Assembly: GCF_001039355.2 (NCBI RefSeq)
Contig: NW_019775581.1
Coordinates: 147,460-211,459, forward strand
DNA: 64,000 nucleotides
Source of the DNA: Lingula anatina
Lineage: Eukaryota; Brachiopoda; Lingulata; Lingulida; Lingulidae
Direction: 5' to 3'
A program made the translations under genes and the position numbers. This document shows, piece by piece, positions 13,201 through 25,105 of the stretch; the stretch's first letter is position 1, and each line of letters starts with the position of its first letter. The notes under the pieces are model-generated. The model was not told where the DNA came from. It saw only the letters and a program-made list of their open reading frames with translations, and did not search any database.

Positions 13201-14202
13201 ATACATGAAATATTGAGTTTTTTTTTTTTTTTTTTTTCTGAACTAAAATTTTGAAAAAATATTTTTGAAAATTAAACAGCGACGTTATTCAAACTAACAC
13301 GTAAGCACGGACTTGATGTAAATCTTTCATTGGTGTGGGTAAAACAAAAATCATCAGGCGATCAACGCGCAAAATACTGACGCACTTGAAATGGTTGTGA
13401 CACATATTCTGCTCTCGTCCCTGGCCCTGCTGGTGCATACGTCCACAGGGAACATGTGTTGATGATCGCGTAGACGAAGTTTCTTTTTCATGGAAAGTTT
13501 TGTGTAAATGAAACCCTCCCTTTAGTCTGCTTGCATTTGAAAAAAACTCGGCCTTTTTCCATAAAGGGAAATATCTTACAACATTAATACCAATGTCCNT
13601 CTTACAGCATTTATACCAATGTCCCATGTTTCTTCGATACAATTATCTTCAACCGAAATATTTCCATTCTCAAGCTTTTCAAAAACTATGTATCAACTAA
13701 ATATTTTTTTATATATTCATAATGATATCATTTAGAAACTACGACAGAATAATTTCACTCATTGAGGCACGTTACGAACAGCGTAGATCACTTTGGCACC
13801 ATGGTATAAACTTCAGAACTCAGGAAACCCGAAGAAAATTTGGGTAAAAAAAATGGATGGAAGTGTTCACTGTGCAAAAGCGTTCAGAATAATGTGAATG
13901 TCCCAACAAAACCGTATTACTGCTTTAATTCGTGACAATCGAATTAAGTAGACTGTACCATTTAATTTGGAGGATTTACTCACCTGATAGCTAGAACCTT
14001 GCGTATCGACAGCAATTTCATCCGTCTTGTACTCCAATTCCCTATATTTTGGGCTGAAGCAATTCCCTGGCGTGGGAGGAGTCTTGGGGGTCTTGGGGGT
14101 GGGAGGTCCCGGAGATTTTGGAGTTTTGGGTCCTTTGGAACCCTTGCCTAAAACTCCTGCGAAGATCATCACAAGGATGAAGACCGTCACATATCTAACC
14201 AT
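10211..14202 (-). CDS. Ependymin-related-like secreted glycoprotein, copy B (complete)
   Basis: Five exons, all with GT-AG borders and consistent phase: exon 1 at 13984-14202, exon 2 at 13078-13188, exon 3 at 11664-11751, exon 4 at 10893-11057, exon 5 at 10211-10512. Together they give about 294 residues. The N-terminus is a signal peptide (MVRYVTVFILVMIFAGVLG), followed by a Lys-Thr-Pro repeat linker (GPKTPKSPGPPTPKTPKTPP) and then a domain with about nine cysteines. Sequons: NLT, NCT, NRS, NYT, NGT, NKT and NQT. The C-terminal YDLKYSITDPSMCNIPQSC resembles the ependymin end motif, hence the family call; the rest is too divergent to be sure. Ependymins are secreted, calcium- and lipid-binding glycoproteins. 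Exon 5 may instead end at a GTAAGT donor (10298-10303), since the AATAAA (10230-10235) lies inside the read-through frame. An n at 13599 falls in intron 1. A TATA box lies upstream. Confidence 0.65.
13599..13599. other. Small assembly join in intron 1 of copy B
   Basis: A single n flanked by a partial duplication: TACCAATGTCC occurs just before it and again about 20 bp after it, whereas copies C and D have it once. This looks like two overlapping contig ends placed side by side. Confidence 0.7.
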
Positions 14203-14268
14203 TTTTTCTGCAATTTCATGCAGCCGAACCGTGTTCTTACTTCTATTTTCTTGTGTTCACGTTTCCGT

Positions 14269-14276
14269 CTTTTATA
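14269..14276 (-). promoter_or_regulatory. TATA box of ependymin-like copy B
   Basis: TATAAAAG on the minus strand, about 67 bp upstream of the ATG. It is at the same place in copies C and D. A palindromic GCACGTGC (E-box core CACGTG) about 55 bp further upstream (14323-14330) is also kept in all copies. Confidence 0.65.
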
Positions 14277-14378
14277 CTGCAACACAACTCTGCCTGTGGC
14301 GGTTTATTTTGACGTGAACACAGCACGTGCTTCGAGCACATGACAATAACTGCCCCGCGTGACAAAATATAAGGTCCC

Positions 14379-15665
14379 GCTCAACCTCGTCAACAACGCC
14401 CTGCTGAGGTACCTTGCCGGAGACAAGTACTCCATATCGGTCAACAACCACCCTTTGCCGTCGTATAGTCGCCACATGGATAACGATCTCATGGATGACG
14501 ATGACGACAGTGGGAATGATTCATGGAAGTGGTGGCCCCCTTTGATCAGCGTGACTTACACGTGCATTTTCCTGTTTGTGATGTCGGCACTTCTTGGCTC
14601 CTTCGCTATCAGCCCGGTTGAGAAACGCACCAACGAGACCAAGCTTCTGCTCTTTGTGTCCGGTTCCACGGGTATGACGTACTGGTTGTCCAGGTGTTGT
14701 TGGGATATAATGATCTATTCGGTACCTGTCATATCGGTGATCGGCTTGGTATTAGCTGGACATACATGGCCCTTGTACATAGCCGACAGACAACAAGAAA
14801 CGCTAATCATTCTGGTAGTGCTCTTCGGGTGGGCCACTCTGCCATTGACCTACTTGCTGTCGTTTAAATTTGAAACTGGTCTGAAGGCCTATCATGAAGT
14901 ACATCATGATTACGTTTACAACAATAGGTACGTTTATTTTTATTTCCATGTTTTGTTTCCCGCAAACACGTATTAGCTCCTCTTTTTAGATCTAAATTGA
15001 AATGCTAAGACCCAAATATGAAATGTGTGTGAGCACCTACTCAGTAGATTTATTTCATAAAGTTCTTATCAACATCCCACTTTTATATGAAACAATCATG
15101 ATAGACTCACATTTAACACAGATTATTTAGAACGTTTCTCTCGTTAAAACAAGTAAATTTCAACCCGATGCAGATTTTTAAGTCAAGTCCGTATTTTCTA
15201 CATACATTTTTTTACTTCAAGCATCGCATATGGACTATCTTTGTTACATACTCATTTCACAATTTAAAATCGTAAATAAATGGTTATTTGGACAGATGTC
15301 GCTCAAATGAGATTTCCTGCTTTAAAGGCGCCTATTCTGTCGTCCTGGAAGCGTTCCTCCTCTACATCGTTCCATACCGACTACTTGACGTGGTAGACAT
15401 GGTGACGTCATTTTCCTATCTGGAAATGACGGGTTGGATCTTCACAGTGTAGTTTCCTCCCTTCAACTTGGTCGGCGGGCTGTTGAACTTCTATATTAAT
15501 GACTACAACTCGCGATACTGCCTCCATAGCAACACAACTATGAGCCATATTCAGCCGTAACATAAGTAAGTACAGAAGGCGGATATATATAGGATTAATG
15601 GTTGCAAGAGTTAATGACAATTGACTTTTTCAATCTTGAGCTTGAAAGCACGAAACTTTGTCCCC

Positions 15666-15700
<35 letters not shown>

Positions 15701-18403
15701 AGTTTTTGGTACATGCACAATGTAGTCCTAAAAGATAATGCATGTATGGTCTTTTTTAATCAAAAGACTATTTTGCAGTTTCAAACCACTATTTACTTTA
15801 TTCAAATGGGCTACTATAGGGAAGGAGACCAATGTCTGAACCCCACCTCCACTGATGATATACACGACAAACAATGATTTCATAAAGATGCTCAGTCATT
15901 TTTACAATCTGATTTAGGTGCAGTACACAGTTATGAAAGAAGAAAAATGTTTTCATTTAAGAGGTTAGGCTTTTGAACAAGTGCATTTCACACTTTACTG
16001 AGAAAAAGTACTAGCATTTTAGATTGAGTATTCTGTATGTTTTCTGTTTTTTCCTGTTTAGGCCGCTGCGTCGAGTGGAATAAAAACCAAACTGCCATTC
16101 CCGTCGAAAACAGAACTTTATATTTCTGCATGCCACATGTGGACAACACGCTGTCCTTCCAGTATCCAGGCTTCGGAAAACACGCCCTCTTTCTCTTCTT
16201 CCAAGGTTTTGCCTTCCTTGTCATTTTGATCATCGTTGAAACGCACGTGCTTACCACGTGGTACAAGGTGCGCCAAACAAAAGGCTTTCGGACCCCTAGC
16301 TCAACCGAGGCTTTTCAATACTCATAAGGAAGTACCAGTCGCAGCTCTAACATGACCAATACGCTCAAAAGCGAACAAAGTAGAATAAAGACTCCCCAGC
16401 CCTTGGAAGAGGGTCCAGTTCAAGTGTCAGTACGGAAAGGTGAGTCTTGTACACTACCCGTCCTGTTTATGCATTCTAGTTTGCCCTGCAGTTCTCTTCT
16501 CGCTCTGCATAGCACTTGAAATATTCATTTCATTTTGCCATTGTAGTTTTCATAGCTGGAGTATTATATGGCACAAAAATAACCATATAAATGAGTACTA
16601 AGATTGTTTTCAGGCGAAGCTCTTGGAATACTCGGCCTTGATGACCGCGGCAAAGAAATTCTGTTCAGGATGCTCACGGGTGATTTGCTGCCATCTGACG
16701 GTACATCATTCCTGGAAGGTGTGACCTTTGACAGTTATAATGGAAAACAGGTTTGTGCAGTCCTCTGAGGACACATGCTTTCAAGTTACAAATTGAAAAA
16801 CTGATTATAAAGATGAAAATATTAGTAGCATGTTTGGTCCGATTAAACATTATGTACGTCAAGAAACCGCACTTCATTGTCAATATAGCTTTGCATCCTG
16901 GCGGTATGGTTGCGTAATTTTGAAATGTGATCTATTATCAATCTTGGTGTTAGATTTCTATTTTTGATTACATGTCTTCATAACAAATAAACTCTAAGAT
17001 GTGTTTGGAAATTCAAAATTTGAGTCACGCACATGTACGGAGTAATGGCGGGGGATCGTAATGAGTAAGTTCAATCTGACGGAAATTTAATTTTAAAATT
17101 AATTTCAGAAAAGTGTCAGCTACGTTTTCAATGAATGAAAAAAATAAAGCACACAAGGAACATAATAAGAAAAATGTCGGAAACCCGATCAAAATGAGTT
17201 TCCGTGCAGCTTACCAAACAAACGATTCGACATTAATTATCTTAAGCGGGACGCAACGAGGTTTTTGCCTGTTACTTCGTCAAATATGCTTCAATTACAT
17301 TTAATCTTTATCCATGTATGTTATGTGTAATTGTCAGAGTATAAAAGAAACTTTGATATGAAACATTGCCGCTTGTACGGAGAACTGTATTTTCCAATAT
17401 ATGCTTCAGTCATGATGCCTACTGAACATGGTGCAAAATCGTTAAATAATATATTTGTATTAATAATTAGCGGTCGAGTTGAATAGTATGTACACCATAC
17501 GTAATCTTGGCCTTACCAGGTCATCGTCTACGGAGACGGAATTTTCAGTGCGCTTTTTTCCTAATTTTCTGACAGCACTGGGACAAAGAGAAAATTAACC
17601 ACAGCAATAGCGTTGTTTGGAAAATCAACCATTATATTCCTGGATGACCCAACAACAAGTGTTGATCCATTGTGCAGGAGAAAGATATGGTCAGTTCTGC
17701 AGGAAATACGTCAACAAGGCACAACGCTGGTGCTGACCACCAACAGGTTAATGTACACTGTAGATTCTCCCTTGCTCCCGATCTAGACCATTCAAGTCTT
17801 GTATGCAGTTTGTATGGTAATGCCAGAGCAAAATGAGATTTGACTTTCTTCATAAATCACAATTTTCTGTGAGCTTTTTAACCAAGTTTCTGTTAACTAC
17901 TACAAAGAAGATACCTGGTACCCAGAAAGTAAAATAAGTGTTTTTATTCGTTTATTTTAAAACAGATGTATATATATTTTAGCACTGAAGAAAGTGAAAT
18001 GCAGTGCACTCGAGTGACAATAATGATTGACCAGTGCTTTGTCACAATGGGCAGTCCACAGTCGCTTAAAAATGTGTACGGGGACGGCGTTAACATTGAA
18101 ATACGCCTGACAGATGAAGAGGAAATTGCCACAAAGGATCTTATTTCTTTTATAAGTTCGCACCTGCCTTTAGGATATGTGACCAAAGAAAACAACTTCA
18201 CGATAGCTTTTAAAGTCTTAAACGAACATATCCATTGGAGCCAACTCTTTCAAACACTTGAGGAGGCTAGGACCCGCTTTATGATTGCAGATTATAGCAT
18301 CCAGCAGTGTACTTTGGAGGCCGCTTTTCTCCATTTGTCGCGTTCCTTTGTTGCACCTACAAGCGTTGACCACAGCCAAGCAACACGTAGCTTTGTGTTG
18401 TAA
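14379..18403 (+). pseudogene. ABCA-type transporter 3' half, copy 2 (most complete, broken)
   Basis: Exons: 14379-14927 (loop and most of membrane domain 2), 15296-15565, 16062-16439 (last membrane segment and cytoplasmic linker), 16614-16750 (Walker A), 17576-17746 (signature, Walker B, D-loop) and 17983-18403 (H-loop region to stop). The membrane exon is ABCA3-like (LLLFVSGSTGMTYWLSRCCW; LFGWATLPLTYLLSFKF). Walker A reads GLDDRGKE, without the Ser/Thr. The signature is STGTKRKLT, Walker B IIFLDDP, and the H-loop TTNSTEE (Asn for His). Lesions: TAG within exon 2 (about 15450) and TAA near its end; TAA in the linker exon (about 16325); the Q-loop exon is absent, with about 500 bp missing near 17355. 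The 5' end is cut mid-exon at 14379, directly behind the promoter of copy B. Confidence 0.85.
15667..15700. repeat. (ATT)n microsatellite
   Basis: About 11 ATT units in an intron of ABCA copy 2. Copies 1, 3 and 4 have no equivalent intron sequence. Confidence 0.95.
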
Positions 18404-20533
18404 AACGTTTTTAAGGCAGACATGTGAGAGAATCTACATTAGAGCAATCACTAATCAGTCACCTTTGGTTACCATATTTAATAATTTAAAACGTTTTGAA
18501 CCCAAACGTTTCGCGTTTTGTTTTCACCAAAAAGAGCACAACTGTCAAGAGAGAGGGAATCATGGATAGTAAAGCACAAGCAATTAGTTTGATGGTCTGT
18601 TGGTCGTAATTTTACTAACGGTTTTAGTTACATGTGAAAGTTAAACCATTAAGATAATTTGCATCGTTGAAATATCAAGATTTGTTATACATGAAGGAAC
18701 ACGCATGCATTAAATACTCTGTACCCACAGATATTCCCATGTTAATGCCGTCTGCCATATGTGAGAAACGGTCAACTCTCTGAAACACAAACATAACAAA
18801 GTCAGATATATGCCAATGTTTTTTATTTGATCAGTTCATGATTTTTTTTACATTTGATTGGTCTATTGAATAATTAGGAACTATTCGGCATATTCTTCAA
18901 ATGGTTGTTTTTTAAACAACTCGAACGAATTTCTGCGTCACACATAGACCTGATTATTTTATTGATACAGTTTAAGCAGATTTTTTTCTCTTGGTTAAAT
19001 AGTATATAAAAACTGTCAAAACATTTGAAACAATGAGAGATTTTTCTCTAAAAACGAATTGTAAATCTTCATGGGTTGCTTAAACGTAGTCTACGTAACT
19101 CCAAATAAATTTCTGCGTCGTGTGTTTTGATGCATTGCTTTTACGCTATAATCACTATTTTATATAGATTCAGTTAAATGTAACCTTTCCTTATATACAA
19201 ATGACAAGTGTGAATGGGGATAAAGCGGTATATTCATTATCAATGAATGATTCGTATTCTATTTCTGAAATAAACTGCACATCTTTAGGAGTTGCTAAAA
19301 CGTAATCAACATAATCTTCATCCACGTCGCCGAAAGTCTATCAGCAGTCCAGATAAATTTCTGCATCATGTGTTTTAAAACATTGTGTATAGTGAGGCAT
19401 TGCGTCATTGCTATTTAATAACTCCGTTTAGATATGTGCCAAGGCATACGCAGCAGTTACGATAAGTGCTGAATATAACAAAGGGCTTATTCATGATCAT
19501 GGGCTTTCTTTTTGTTTTAAAGCTGAGTCAGACATCCTATATTACAGTCAACTTTCCCCGGCTAAAGCGTCAATATTTTTTATAGATTCAGGGACAATAT
19601 TTTTTATAGATTCAGGGACTATAACAAAGGACCACTTCATGGGCTTTCTTTTGCTTTAAAGCCAAGTTAGAAATCCTATATTATGATTGATTATCAAATT
19701 TTTTTATGTTATTAAGTTTAAATGTTACTGAAATAACCACTGGTGTGATCAAGAATAAAAAAGCATGTATTATGTACCTTAAAGAAATAAATCCGTACAA
19801 AGTAAAATGTTAAGTGTCTTTGCGTGCCGGTAAATAGGAAAATAAATCGCGTTTCAATTTAAATATTGATTTAATCTTTGTCGAACTTTTCTGTCTTTGC
19901 TTCCACAAACTGATCCTTTGTTATGCTTTTTTCTGTTCCTTTTGTAGTTTCAGAGAACTTGAATCTTCTTCGTTTTTACTTCTGCCTCTTTCCAACTTCT
20001 ACCACGAATGTTCTTTGTTTTCACTTCCGCCTCCTCCCAACTTCTATCATAAAAAGCCTAAAATAAAATTATTATTATTAGTGTGAGTAATGGTAGTGTT
20101 TCCAACAGAACTGTCAAAAATGAGTTCGTAGACATTTAATACAATGGTGTTTCATTTTTCACCGGAATGACGAGATGGTTCAGAGAAGAAAGGTACGGGA
20201 AAATCATTTTATCCCCAGATGCTTCATTTTCCATTTGGGTGTCAGGTTGAGTAAAATTATTTCTGTGGATTTTTTCCTCATATTTCAAGCATATGTGGGT
20301 ATATATCCACACCTTAAGAGAAGAGACGGTGTCGCCGGCGCTGTATTTTTTAGTTAAATTTCAAAGATATATATTGAGACAAGGTGGATTTTTACATGAG
20401 ACCGAAAGTTGCTATTGCCATTCTGTAGTGAAGATAAAAACATTCATATAAGGTTCATATTAGGCATGTTCTGAGTTTCAATGCGAACTAAAAACCTGAT
20501 TGACTGGTAATTCAGCCATTTTAACCCCCCCCC

Positions 20534-20586
<53 letters not shown>

Positions 20587-20598
20587 GAAATTAACATT
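18404..20598. other. Spacer of tandem unit (second copy)
   Basis: Colinear with 3021-6911 apart from the transposon at 5013-6673 and small indels. It holds the relic FGDVDEDYVDY segment (about 19260-19360, minus) and a short duplication of TATTTTTTATAGATTCAGGGAC near 19570-19620. No gene is seen. Confidence 0.8.
20525..20584. repeat. C10-A50 homopolymer tract
   Basis: A run of about 10 C followed by about 50 A. The same site in unit A (6832-6857) has a shorter C run and fewer than 20 A, so the tract varies in length between units. It lies just beyond the 3' end of the minus-strand gene. Confidence 0.9.
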
Positions 20599-23500
20599 TC
20601 AACAATATTTCAGTTGATTTATTAAAGAGGACGTCTCAAACAGCAAAATAAACATTTCAACAAAGTTATCCCCAATATGAAGGCAGCTTACTTGACTTTC
20701 TGATACAGTTTTTGTACAACTCTGAGGTATGTTGCACATGCTTGGATCTGTTATTGAGTATTTGAGGTCGTATGCACAATAGGCATGGCTGGCTTTGGCT
20801 GTCCCGTTGTCTGCGTCTTGTAAACAAAGCATGGTTGTTAAAGTGGCAAGAAACAAAGCAATTTCAATCTTTATACATGCACCGTGTTATTTTTCATATT
20901 TGGAATCTGTGTCATACTTTAACTAGATTCGGCTAATCCGTCTTCTTTCATTGCAATAGCGTTTTCTCTATTTCTTGTTGTAATGCATACTTATTTATAT
21001 GAAAACATTTATTTATGACTTTTTATAATAAAGTCAACCGCATGCCTTCGACTGCCTTTTTCTTTTTTATCTACAGTAAGTAAATGACTTTTGTGAAAAT
21101 AGTTAAAATCATGCATGAATATCAAATGGGGCAAACCTTGTTTGATCACGTGACTGAAGGCAAGGACATAATGTTAAAACATGATCATTTACCTATTCCG
21201 AACATCTTCTTAAATACCAGGAAGTTTGATTTTGCTTGGGTAATGTATGTGTAATTGTAGACCATCCCATCCATTTCTTTGTCCATTTTACAGATAAAAG
21301 CGTCCATGTCCCCTCGGCCAACTCCGAGAGTAACGTAATCGTCACATGTGGCCATTCCTTTAAAAGAAGAAAAGCAATTTAAGATTTAGCTTTCAACATG
21401 CCTTACGTTAAGAAGTTAAGTTTGGAAAAACTGTTTTGTATATTTACAATCCCTAAATGCAAAACATATGTCTAAGTTGTTGATGATTTACGTAGCACTA
21501 GATCGTGGCTAACGTATCGAAAAAGCTTGGGAAAATATGCTCTTGTGAAGTTTTATCCACCATTAGCCTAATTATGGCTTCAGAAAAATGTTGTGACAAT
21601 AACGATGCAGATGCGATTTCCACCAGGTTTCTCGATATCCAAGAAAAGATAATTTTATTATGTTTCGTTTAATTTTACATCATTTTATTGCACATGTATC
21701 AACATATTTTTAGCTGCAAAATGAAATGGTATTTTTCTTATAATTATTATTGGTTCTAAATCGTATTTCTGATCTATTCGCATTTGACTCTATGTGAAAA
21801 ACTACGCATTCAATTAAGTACAAAGTATCTGGCCAATAGCGTATCTAGGTGGGGTACAGTGACAACTAGCAACGTGTCCTCTCCTTAAATTCGCAGGTAC
21901 AATCCCTCCCCAAATGTCCCCTTCTATTCTCTCAAAATAATGACATTTACCTGGAATGCAAAGAAAGTCGGTTGCGAGACTTCTATTTCCCGGTATACTT
22001 TGCTCTGTGCAATTTCCGTCCTCGCTTATTACGTATTCCTTTAACTAAAATAAATCACAGAATAAAACTTTAACTTAAATAAATCACAGAATAAAAAAAA
22101 AAAAGAATTAATAATCAAAATTAGCAAAAGAGATTTAATAGTGAAGAAATGCTAGGGCGTTGTCTTTACTTTAATCTTGAGTGAGCCTGGTGTTGTTATC
22201 GAGGCCATTGACATGGGTCTACTTTTCTCAATGGTAACAAACACGTCATTAACAAACAAACAATGATTTAATATGGACTAAGCAATGCTAATGATTACGC
22301 ATACCGGTAGGTTTAAAGGAGTTCAATAAGTTGTAAAAACCTACATTTGGTAAAATAGCTTTCATCTCGCTTTCTTGTAAAATAGTTATCTCGATATTCG
22401 CGCAATTTAACACTAATTAAGACTTTAAGAGCAAAAGCTTTGCTGTTTTATTCCCTATCCCACACTGCTGCACAGAGGGTTGCAAAGCGTTCATCGTCAG
22501 TTTTGCTGTTTTGTAACTCGGTGTGAGACAGTGATCGTTTTCCAGCTTAACTTTACACCTATCATCACTACAATTGGCAGGGTTGACGACTAAGCTGTGA
22601 AAAAAATCCGGTGCCAGGGTTTTTTTTTCACATTTTCGTTTGAGAGATCTGAGTCCATTTTAATGCCCCTTGAAACAAAAGCATTATATTGCCTCTTTCC
22701 TGATAAAGTCTGAAGTTATCCTCCAAGACAATTTTCTCTAGCCGATAAACGGTGATTATTGCTGAACAGATAACTGATAAGGCAGATCTGTTTGAAAACG
22801 ACATTACAATTTTCATCCCATAAACGATGTCGTTACGTCATTAGTTCGCATTAGCAAATTTATCCCGGTATATTTTTGATGTGACAGCATTATTGCATGA
22901 TATAACAATGCTTATTTTCGCAATATATAAGCGACTATGGAAATAAATCACAACGTAACGAAATCCCTTTATCTTAACCTTTAAATATAAATAAAACTAC
23001 ACGACATCCCCGCACACAGCCGCTTTTCAAGTGGCGTTCTACTTAGTTGAAGAATTTTATAGAGAGAGGCATATGACTTTAAGAAGGTTTTCAACCCCTC
23101 AGGTAAGGAAAGAAAATGATCAATGATCACGGGTTGTTGTCTAGAGTTTGAAAACGCACCTGGGAGGTAGATAGAGACAGCTCAGTTTGATATCTCAACC
23201 TGATAACTACCTCTTACATCAGTGTGTCCGTGTGGCACATTAAATTCCAGAGCAAGTGAAAGGCGCAGTTTTCTATAAGCTCGATATTTACGAAGGGAAC
23301 AACTAATTTATTTTGGTATGGCAATCTATATAAGGGCAAAATATCCGAAGGTTATCCACCGCACAAGTCATTCTGTAATTGAAACACACCCTTTTCAAGA
23401 ACACTGCCTGTCTCTAATTTTTCGCGTAACTAGGACCAAAAAGTAATGCGGGGTATTTTGTATCGGGATATATTACTGAATATTCATCGTCAAATTCGTT

Positions 23501-24743
23501 TTCGTTTTCGGGTTCTATTTTTCTAATAAGTATCGCCACGAGTGAAAAAGAAAAGATTGGTAAATGCTATATCTGACATAACTGCCTGTCCTTAGAGTTG
23601 GGAGATAAAATAATCAAGAAGAGACATTAATTGTTATACTTACGTCATTGTAATCGTAAATGGTCTGAATTACTGAAGACGTGTCTCCTTCAACTCTGGT
23701 TTCCAAAACACACGCCGTTAAGCTGGCCAAGTACAAGGAAATTGTAGACGACGACTGAAAAAAGAAATACATGAAATATTGAGTTTTTTTTTCTTTTTGG
23801 AACTAAAATTTTGAAATAATATTTTTAAAAATTAAACAGCGACGTAATTCAAACTAACACGTGAGCACAGACTTGATCTAAATCTTTCATTGGTGTTGGT
23901 AAAACAAAAATCATCAAAAGACCCACGCACAAAATATTGACACACTTGTTATGGTTGTGACACACATTCTGCTCTCGTCTCTGGTCCTGCTGGTGCATGC
24001 ATCCACAGGTAACATGTATTGATTATCGCGTAGACGAATTTTCTTTTTCATGGAAAGTTTTGTGCAAATGAAACCCTATCTTTAGTCTGCTTGCATTTGA
24101 AAAAAAAATTGGCCTTTTACCATAAAGGAAAATATCAAACAACATTAATACCAGTGTCTCATGTTTCTTCGTTACTTTATGTATTATCTACAAGCAAAAT
24201 TCTTCCTTTCCCAAGCTTTTCAAAGACTATGTATCAGCTAAATATTTTTGGATATATTCATAATGATATCATTTAGAAACTACGACAGAATAATTTCACC
24301 CATTGAGGCATTTTACGGTGCTCGAATAGCGTAGATCACTTTGATACCATGTTATAAACTTCATAACTCGGGAAACATGAAGAAAATTTGGGTTAAAAAA
24401 TGGATGGAAGCGTTCACCGTGCAAAAACATTCAGAATAATGTGAATGGCGCAACAAAACCGTATTAGTGCTTTAATTCGTGACAATCGAATTAAGTAGAC
24501 TGTACCATTTAATTTGGAGGATTTACCCACCTGATAGCTAGAACCTTGCGTATCTACAACAATTTCGTCTGTCTTGTACTCCAATTCCCTATATTTTGGG
24601 CTGAAACAATTCCCTGGCGTGGGCGGAGTCTTGGGGGTCTTGGGAGTCTTGGGGGTCTTGGGAGTCTTGGGTCCTTTGGAATGCTTGCCTAAAACTCCCG
24701 CTAAGATCATCACAAAGATGAAGACTGTCACATATCTAACCAT
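20599..24743 (-). CDS. Ependymin-related-like secreted glycoprotein, copy C (complete, shortened)
   Basis: Five exons: 24531-24743, 23644-23754, 21951-22038, 21193-21357 and 20599-20816. All phases match copy B and no stop interrupts them; about 264 residues. Signal peptide MVRYVTVFIFVMILAGVLG, then a purer Lys-Thr-Pro repeat (GPKTPKTPKTPKTPKTPP). Exon 5 has lost about 30 residues compared with B, an in-frame deletion running from after NGTAKA to SHAYC that removes the NKT and NQT sequons. A small change near its end replaces TKTQ by TVSESQ. The DPSMCNIPQSC end is kept. Like B, the frame reads through AATAAA (20618-20623), and a GTAAGC donor-like site lies at 20686-20691. Function is unproven; it may be a living paralogue or an allele-like variant. 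Confidence 0.62.
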
Positions 24744-24811
24744 TTTTTTTCTGCAATTTCATGCAGCTAAACCGTGTTCTTACTTCTGTTTTCTTGTGTT
24801 CACGTTTCCAT

Positions 24812-24819
24812 CTTTTATA
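24812..24819 (-). promoter_or_regulatory. TATA box of ependymin-like copy C
   Basis: TATAAAAG on the minus strand, about 70 bp upstream of the ATG and colinear with copy B. CACGTG lies further upstream, at about 24866. Confidence 0.65.
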
Positions 24820-25105
24820 CCGCAACACAACTCTGCCTGTGGCGGTTTATTTTGACGTGAACACAGCACGTGCTTCGAGAACATGACAATAACTGCCCCG
24901 CGTGACAAATTAAAACATAAGGTTCCATTCAGAACGAATAGATATTCCAATCACCATCCACGTATTGAAAAGTGCATCCAAAGATCCCTTCATCGCGACA
25001 ATGATTTTCATCATACATTTTTTACTTCAAGCATTGCATATGGACTATCTTTCTTACATACTCATTTCAAAATTAAAAATCATAAATATATGGTTATTCG
25101 GACAG

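Noticed and set aside
14027..14317. Plus-strand frame rich in Gly-Val-Leu repeats (GVLGVLGVGG)
   Set aside because: It is the antisense shadow of the Lys-Thr-Pro repeat in exon 1 of the minus-strand secreted gene; the same happens at 24574 and 33497.
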